DNA from: Singulisphaera sp. GP187
Lineage (GTDB): Bacteria > Planctomycetota > GCA-002687715
Assembly (NCBI GenBank): GCA_945907755.1
Contig: CAMDTN010000001.1
Location: 1 to 64,000 of the forward strand
Length of the DNA stretch: 64,000 nt
Direction of reading: 5' to 3'
Shown here one piece after another: positions 59,769-64,000 of this stretch (positions within the stretch are counted from its first letter, which is position 1; each line of letters opens with the position of its first letter). The notes beneath the pieces were generated by a model. The model was not told the origin of the DNA. It made no database searches and saw nothing but the letters and a program-made list of their open reading frames with translations. The position numbers and the translations under genes are program-made.

Positions 59769-61315
59769 CGCTGCGGCTCAATGACTTGGAACACCCGAGC
59801 GCGTTGCACGCGCACGTGCAGGCGTTGTTGTGGGTCAGGCACGACGCCTTCGAGCGACACCACAGCGACGCTGCTCTGTGTTTGTAGACGCGCCAGCAAG
59901 CCCGGATCGGACTCAAACAGGCGGGGCGTACTCCACGTGCCCGTCGGGTTTGCGATGCGCGCATCTAAGTCGCACCACAAGAAGCGCAACCCGCAGCGCG
60001 GGTCGTGAGTGCGCTCAGCGTTTTTCAAGATGGTCGCGGTGCTACCGAGGACCACGCCGGGTGACTTGTAGTAGTACGGATAGGCGTAAGGCAGATTGGT
60101 GTGAATGCGATAGGTGACAGGCGCAGCGTCGGCGCGTTGTTCCACCGTAAGGCGGTCCAGTTCGTGACCGAGATTTCGAAACCACGGGTGCCTGCTGGCC
60201 GTGAGGCCCTGCACCGTCATGCTGAGCAGTGGCAGCAGCACTAATGCCGTCAAGGCACAGGTGCTCAGAGGGAAGCGCGCCCGCAGCAGCAGCAAGCCGC
60301 ACCAAGCAGCCGCCAGCAACGGTGTGCAATACGCAAAGAAAAATACATGCCCTTCAGCATGGTTGGCGAAAAGCAGGGGATTCAGCAGTGCCGGCAGCGC
60401 TAGTGCCGCTATCACGCGCCAAACGCCACCGGGCAACATGAGCAGCCCCAGAGGCAGCGCAAGAAAGGGCAGTAGTCCGCCGAAGCCCTCAGAGAGGCGC
60501 GCGGTGCAGTGGGCCATGAAGTCTGCGAATGCAGGGCGGTTGAGCAGAGCCGACTGCACGATGTTGCCCAAGTCGCCGCCCGTGCGGCCGGTGCCGAACA
60601 GCGGCGCGTGCACGGCCCACAGTTGCCACACGCACACACTGGCAACGCCGGCCACGGCCATCCCAAGGGCAAGACCCGCGAGGCGCAGCGCGTCGGCCTT
60701 GGGCCTGCCGGGTACCAGCACGAACAAACCCAACACGAAGAACAGCGCGGCCCAATCCAGCCATACGCACAGAAAAGCAACGACTAACAAACACAGTTTC
60801 GCGAGGCGCCGCTGCCACTGCTGTTGCAGCGTGAATGCGCTTTCAAACAAGAAGAAGAGGAGCAGCCCTGCGGCCAACACCAGCGGCTCATAAGAGACTT
60901 GCGAGTACACCGCGATGACAGGTGCCAGCAGCAAAAACATTCCTGCTGCGCAAGAGGCCACGGCCCCGACATGTGGCTTCAGCAGGGCATACAGCAGCAG
61001 CGCTGCTGCAATGCTGGCGAGCAAACCCGGCAGACGCAGTTGCCATTCCGCAGTGCCACAGGCGGCGTGAATCCAAAAGGCACCCGGCGGATGGTTCAAG
61101 TACGCCATGGCTTCTTGCGGGTTGCCGTAAGGCGAGCACGCGAAGGGCACACCGCGCGCTTCCGCGAAACCGAAGTGCTCCCACGCCTGTGCGAAGGGCC
61201 CGAAGAAAACTCCAGCGTTGATTTCGCCGGGGCCGAAGGGCGCGCGCAGCGACGGCAGGTGCAAAGCCAATGCAACAGCTAGAAGAAGAAGCGGAGGAAC
61301 CACTCGACGCCACAT
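59765..61315 (-). CDS. Glycosyltransferase family 39-type membrane protein
   Basis: 516 aa, about 10-12 membrane segments. The N-terminal loop FGPGEINAGVFFGPFA and later YLNHPPGAFWIHAACGTAEWQLRLPGLLAS match the PMT/GT39 pattern (acidic residue, then PPL/PPG-FW), which transfers sugars from lipid-linked donors in GT-C enzymes. First gene of a three-gene operon. Substrate unknown. The gap to aceE is 41 bp on the same strand. Confidence 0.82.
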   Translation of the reverse strand: MWRRVVPPLLLLAVALALHLPSLRAPFGPGEINAGVFFGPFAQAWEHFGFAEARGVPFACSPYGNPQEAMAYLNHPPGAFWIHAACGTAEWQLRLPGLLASIAAALLLYALLKPHVGAVASCAAGMFLLLAPVIAVYSQVSYEPLVLAAGLLLFFLFESAFTLQQQWQRRLAKLCLLVVAFLCVWLDWAALFFVLGLFVLVPGRPKADALRLAGLALGMAVAGVASVCVWQLWAVHAPLFGTGRTGGDLGNIVQSALLNRPAFADFMAHCTARLSEGFGGLLPFLALPLGLLMLPGGVWRVIAALALPALLNPLLFANHAEGHVFFFAYCTPLLAAAWCGLLLLRARFPLSTCALTALVLLPLLSMTVQGLTASRHPWFRNLGHELDRLTVEQRADAAPVTYRIHTNLPYAYPYYYKSPGVVLGSTATILKNAERTHDPRCGLRFLWCDLDARIANPTGTWSTPRLFESDPGLLARLQTQSSVAVVSLEGVVPDPQQRLHVRVQRARVFQVIEPQR

Positions 61316-61356
61316 GGGCGCTGATTATGGTCGGCGCCCGCCCGCGATGGAAGTGC

Positions 61357-64000
61357 CTAAAGCGCCATGGGGGCTTGCTTCTCGGGATTGATGCCCAGTT
61401 CGGCCACGGCAGCGGCGGCCACTGAGTGCGGCAACTTTCCGTCGTCGGCCAACGCGCGCAGTGCCGCCAAGACCACATGTGCGCTATCAACTTCGAAGTG
61501 GCGGCGCAGAGCTTCACGCGTGTCGCTCATACCGAAACCGTCTGTTCCGAGGCAAACAAAGCGCCCTGGTAACCAGCGAGCGATTTGATCCGGCACAGCC
61601 TTGATGGAATCACTCACGGCCACGAACGGGCCTTGCAAGCCGACCAGCACGCTTTGAATCCACGGGATGGATTGCACGGCATTGGGGTTCAAGCGGCTCA
61701 TGCGCTCGTGTTCCAGAGCCTCGCGTCGCAGCAGGCAGTAACTGGTGGCGCTCCACACATCGGCATCCACGCCATAGCGCTCGCCGAGGATGTCCGCCGC
61801 CTTCAGGGCCGCGTTGATCAAAGTGCCGCTGCCGAAAAGTTGCACTCGTGGGCGTTGCGATGCGGCGGCTGCGCGGTAGCGATACAGCCCGCGCAAGATG
61901 CCCTCGTCGAGGGCCGCTATTTCTGGCGCCGGCGGCATCATGTAATTCTCGTTCTGCAGAGTGAGGTAGTAGAAGATGTCTTCGTTGTTGGCCACCATGC
62001 GCTGCAAGCCGTCGCGCACAATGACGGCGATCTCGAAAGCAAAGGCTGGCTCGTAGGGGCGGCAATTCGGAATGGTTGAAGCCAGCAACAGGCTGTGGCC
62101 ATCTTCGTGTTGCAGCCCTTCGCCATTCAATGTGGTGCGCCCGGCGGTGGCGCCCAGCAAGAAGCCGCGGCCGCGCAGATCGCCGAAGGCCCAGATCTGA
62201 TCGCCTGTGCGCTGGAAACCGAACATCGAATAGAAGATGTAGAACGGAATCATGGGCACGCCGTGCGTGGAATACGCTGTGCCTGCCGCCGAAAACGAGG
62301 CCATCGAGCCCGCTTCGGTGATGCCCTCTTCCAACAACTGCCCATCCTTCGCTTCGCGGTAGTACAGCAGCATGTTGCGGTCGATGGGCTCGTAAAGCTG
62401 GCCATGCGCCGCATAGATTCCGATTTGGCGGAACAGTGGGTCCATGCCGAAGGTGCGCGCTTCATCCGGCACGATGGGCACGATGTGTTTGCCAAAGGTT
62501 TTGTCGCGCAGCAGCTTGGTCAGCAAGCGCACAAAAGCCATGGTCGTGGAAACGCCTTCTTCCGTGACGATGCCTTTGCGGAACTCGGCATACACCTCGT
62601 CGCCGGGCAGTGTTGGCGCGGAATCTGGCACGCGGCGGCGGCGCGGCATGGCGCCACCGAGGCTTTTGCGGTGCTCGCGCAGGTATTCCACTTCGGGGCT
62701 GTCGGCGCCCGGGTGGAAATACTGCGCGTCGTCTAAGTCCTCGTCGCGGATGGGCAGTTCCAAGCGGTCGCGGAAATCGCGCAACTGTGCGCGGCTCAGT
62801 TGCTTCATCTGGTGCGTGACATTGCGCGCCTCAAAGCCATCACCAAGCGTCCAGCCCTTCACCGTGTGGGCGAGGATCACTGTGGGCTGGCCTTTGTGCT
62901 CGGTGGCTGCCTTGTAGGCATTCCAGATTTTCACGCGTTCGTGCCCGCCACGGCGCAGGTGATGAATCTGTTCGTCGCTCAAATGGTCGACCGTGCGCAA
63001 ACTCTCAGGTGTCTTGGCGAAGAACCGCTCGCGGGTGTAGCCACCTGGCTCACTGGCATATTTTTGCCACTCGCCGTCAACCACCGCGTTCAGTTGCTCC
63101 ACCAAGCGTCCGTGTTCGTCTTTGTCGAAGATCTGATCCCACTCCGAACCCCACAGCACTTTGATGACATTCCAACCGTTGCCACGGAAAACGCTTTCCA
63201 ATTCTTGGACGATCTTGCCGTTGCCGCGCACGGGGCCGTCGAGGCGCTGCAAATTGCAATTCACTACGAACACGAGGTTGTCGAGGCCTTCGCGCGCCGC
63301 GATGGAAAGCGAACCGAGCGATTCTGGCTCGTCGGTTTCGCCGTCCCCGACGAAAGCCCACACGCGCTGCGCACTGGTGTCCACCAAGCCGCGTGCAGCG
63401 AGGTAGCGGTTGAAGCGTGCTTGGTAAATGGCGCTCAGCGGGCCTAGCCCCATGGACACTGTGGGGAACTGCCAAAAATCTGGCATTAATCTTGGGTGTG
63501 GATAGCTGGACAATCCGCCGCCCAAACTCTCGCGGCGGAAGCGGTCCAGTTGTTCGCTGCTCATGCGCCCTTCCAAAAACGCGCGTGCATAGATACCGGG
63601 GGAGACATGGCCTTGGAACCAAATCTGGTCGCCGCCGCCTTGTGCATCCGGGCCGCGGAAAAAATGGTTGAAGCCCACTTCATAGAGCGTCGCGGCAGAG
63701 GCATAGGTGCTGATGTGCCCGCCGAGGCCGGGGTAGCGATTGTTAGCTCGGCCCACCATCACCGCAGCGTTCCAGCGCACGATGTTCTCGATGCGCAGCT
63801 CCATGGATTCATCGCCGGGATAGGCAAGCTGATCCCGATGGTGAATGCTGTTCACATAGTCGGTGCACACTGGAATGTTGCCCACGGCGCGGCGGCGGCG
63901 CGCCATCTGCAGCAATTGCGTCAACAGCCACTGCGCGCGCTCGGGGCCTTCATGCGCCAACACCGCATCGAGGGATTCCATCCACTCGCGCGTTTCCAGC
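61357..64000 (-). CDS. aceE: Pyruvate dehydrogenase E1 component, homodimeric type (5' partial)
   Basis: Frame is open to the window edge (LETREW precedes the ATG at 63981), so the N-terminus is outside. Motifs: TPP-binding GDGETDEPESLGSLSIAAREGLDNLVFVVNCNLQ, FFRGPDAQGGGDQIWFQGHVSPGIYARAF, QHEDGHSLLLASTIPNCRPYEPAF, and the C-terminal GTDGFGMSDTREALRRHFEVD. This is the ~880-aa alpha2-type E1 that decarboxylates pyruvate and acetylates the lipoyl domain of E2. E2 and E3 genes are not in the window. Confidence 0.95.
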   Translation of the reverse strand, partial: LETREWMESLDAVLAHEGPERAQWLLTQLLQMARRRRAVGNIPVCTDYVNSIHHRDQLAYPGDESMELRIENIVRWNAAVMVGRANNRYPGLGGHISTYASAATLYEVGFNHFFRGPDAQGGGDQIWFQGHVSPGIYARAFLEGRMSSEQLDRFRRESLGGGLSSYPHPRLMPDFWQFPTVSMGLGPLSAIYQARFNRYLAARGLVDTSAQRVWAFVGDGETDEPESLGSLSIAAREGLDNLVFVVNCNLQRLDGPVRGNGKIVQELESVFRGNGWNVIKVLWGSEWDQIFDKDEHGRLVEQLNAVVDGEWQKYASEPGGYTRERFFAKTPESLRTVDHLSDEQIHHLRRGGHERVKIWNAYKAATEHKGQPTVILAHTVKGWTLGDGFEARNVTHQMKQLSRAQLRDFRDRLELPIRDEDLDDAQYFHPGADSPEVEYLREHRKSLGGAMPRRRRVPDSAPTLPGDEVYAEFRKGIVTEEGVSTTMAFVRLLTKLLRDKTFGKHIVPIVPDEARTFGMDPLFRQIGIYAAHGQLYEPIDRNMLLYYREAKDGQLLEEGITEAGSMASFSAAGTAYSTHGVPMIPFYIFYSMFGFQRTGDQIWAFGDLRGRGFLLGATAGRTTLNGEGLQHEDGHSLLLASTIPNCRPYEPAFAFEIAVIVRDGLQRMVANNEDIFYYLTLQNENYMMPPAPEIAALDEGILRGLYRYRAAAASQRPRVQLFGSGTLINAALKAADILGERYGVDADVWSATSYCLLRREALEHERMSRLNPNAVQSIPWIQSVLVGLQGPFVAVSDSIKAVPDQIARWLPGRFVCLGTDGFGMSDTREALRRHFEVDSAHVVLAALRALADDGKLPHSVAAAAVAELGINPEKQAPMAL

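Overview
The window looks like a chromosomal stretch from a GC-rich Gram-negative-type bacterium, most likely a member of Planctomycetota. This rests on gene content rather than a marker tree. There are two DUF1800/DUF1501 pairs with Tat-type leaders, several secreted low-charge beta-rich proteins (TIG/IPT repeats, LamG-like, nidogen-like), an FHA-Ser/Thr kinase, a homodimeric-type AceE and an archaeal/eukaryotic-type prolyl-tRNA synthetase. No insertion sequence, prophage, CRISPR array or replication origin was found. One tRNA-Asp(GTC) is present.

Layout. 0-9.5 kb: a partial membrane protein, purF, exodeoxyribonuclease III, a RidA lipoprotein, an isopropylmalate/isocitrate dehydrogenase-family enzyme, a DUF1800-DUF1501 pair and proS. 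9.5-17 kb: a small membrane protein, a frameshifted LamG-like secreted protein, a two-gene molybdenum oxidoreductase operon (a fused Fe-S/NrfD subunit plus a cytoplasmic-type Mo-bisMGD subunit resembling SoeA), and a secreted protein with a possible in-frame UGA. 17-23.3 kb: a candidate structured RNA, tRNA-Asp, a nap remnant (radical SAM, tetraheme lipoprotein, 5'-truncated napA) abutting a 5'-truncated TIG-repeat gene, a DUF4143-type ATPase remnant under a palindromic operator, panD and a second candidate RNA.

23.3-45.5 kb: gamma-glutamyltransferase coupled to an FHA-kinase, two tandem nidogen-like paralogs, a flippase, a TPR protein with a B12-binding radical SAM enzyme, a Nudix hydrolase, a glycine-zipper/TPR lipoprotein, a catalytically degenerate tyrosine recombinase, acs coupled to a class II aldolase, a carboxypeptidase-regulatory-like repeat protein, an S9 peptidase and glgP. 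45.5-64 kb: a squalene/phytoene synthase-family gene, a second DUF1800-DUF1501 pair, a complete SUF Fe-S cluster operon (rrf2-sufBCDSUT) with a clear Rrf2-type palindrome, a subtilase, a three-gene membrane glycosyltransferase-like operon and aceE (5' partial).

The most striking signal is at 15801-17009. The frame of a secreted protein continues for 57 codons beyond a UGA that follows a Cys codon. A hairpin at bacterial-SECIS spacing follows the UGA, and the strong terminator sits about 20 nt after the second stop rather than the first. This could be a selenoprotein, a recent nonsense mutation or a base error. The second is a junction near 20.48 kb where two oppositely oriented genes both lose their 5' ends, which implies either a rearrangement or an assembly misjoin.
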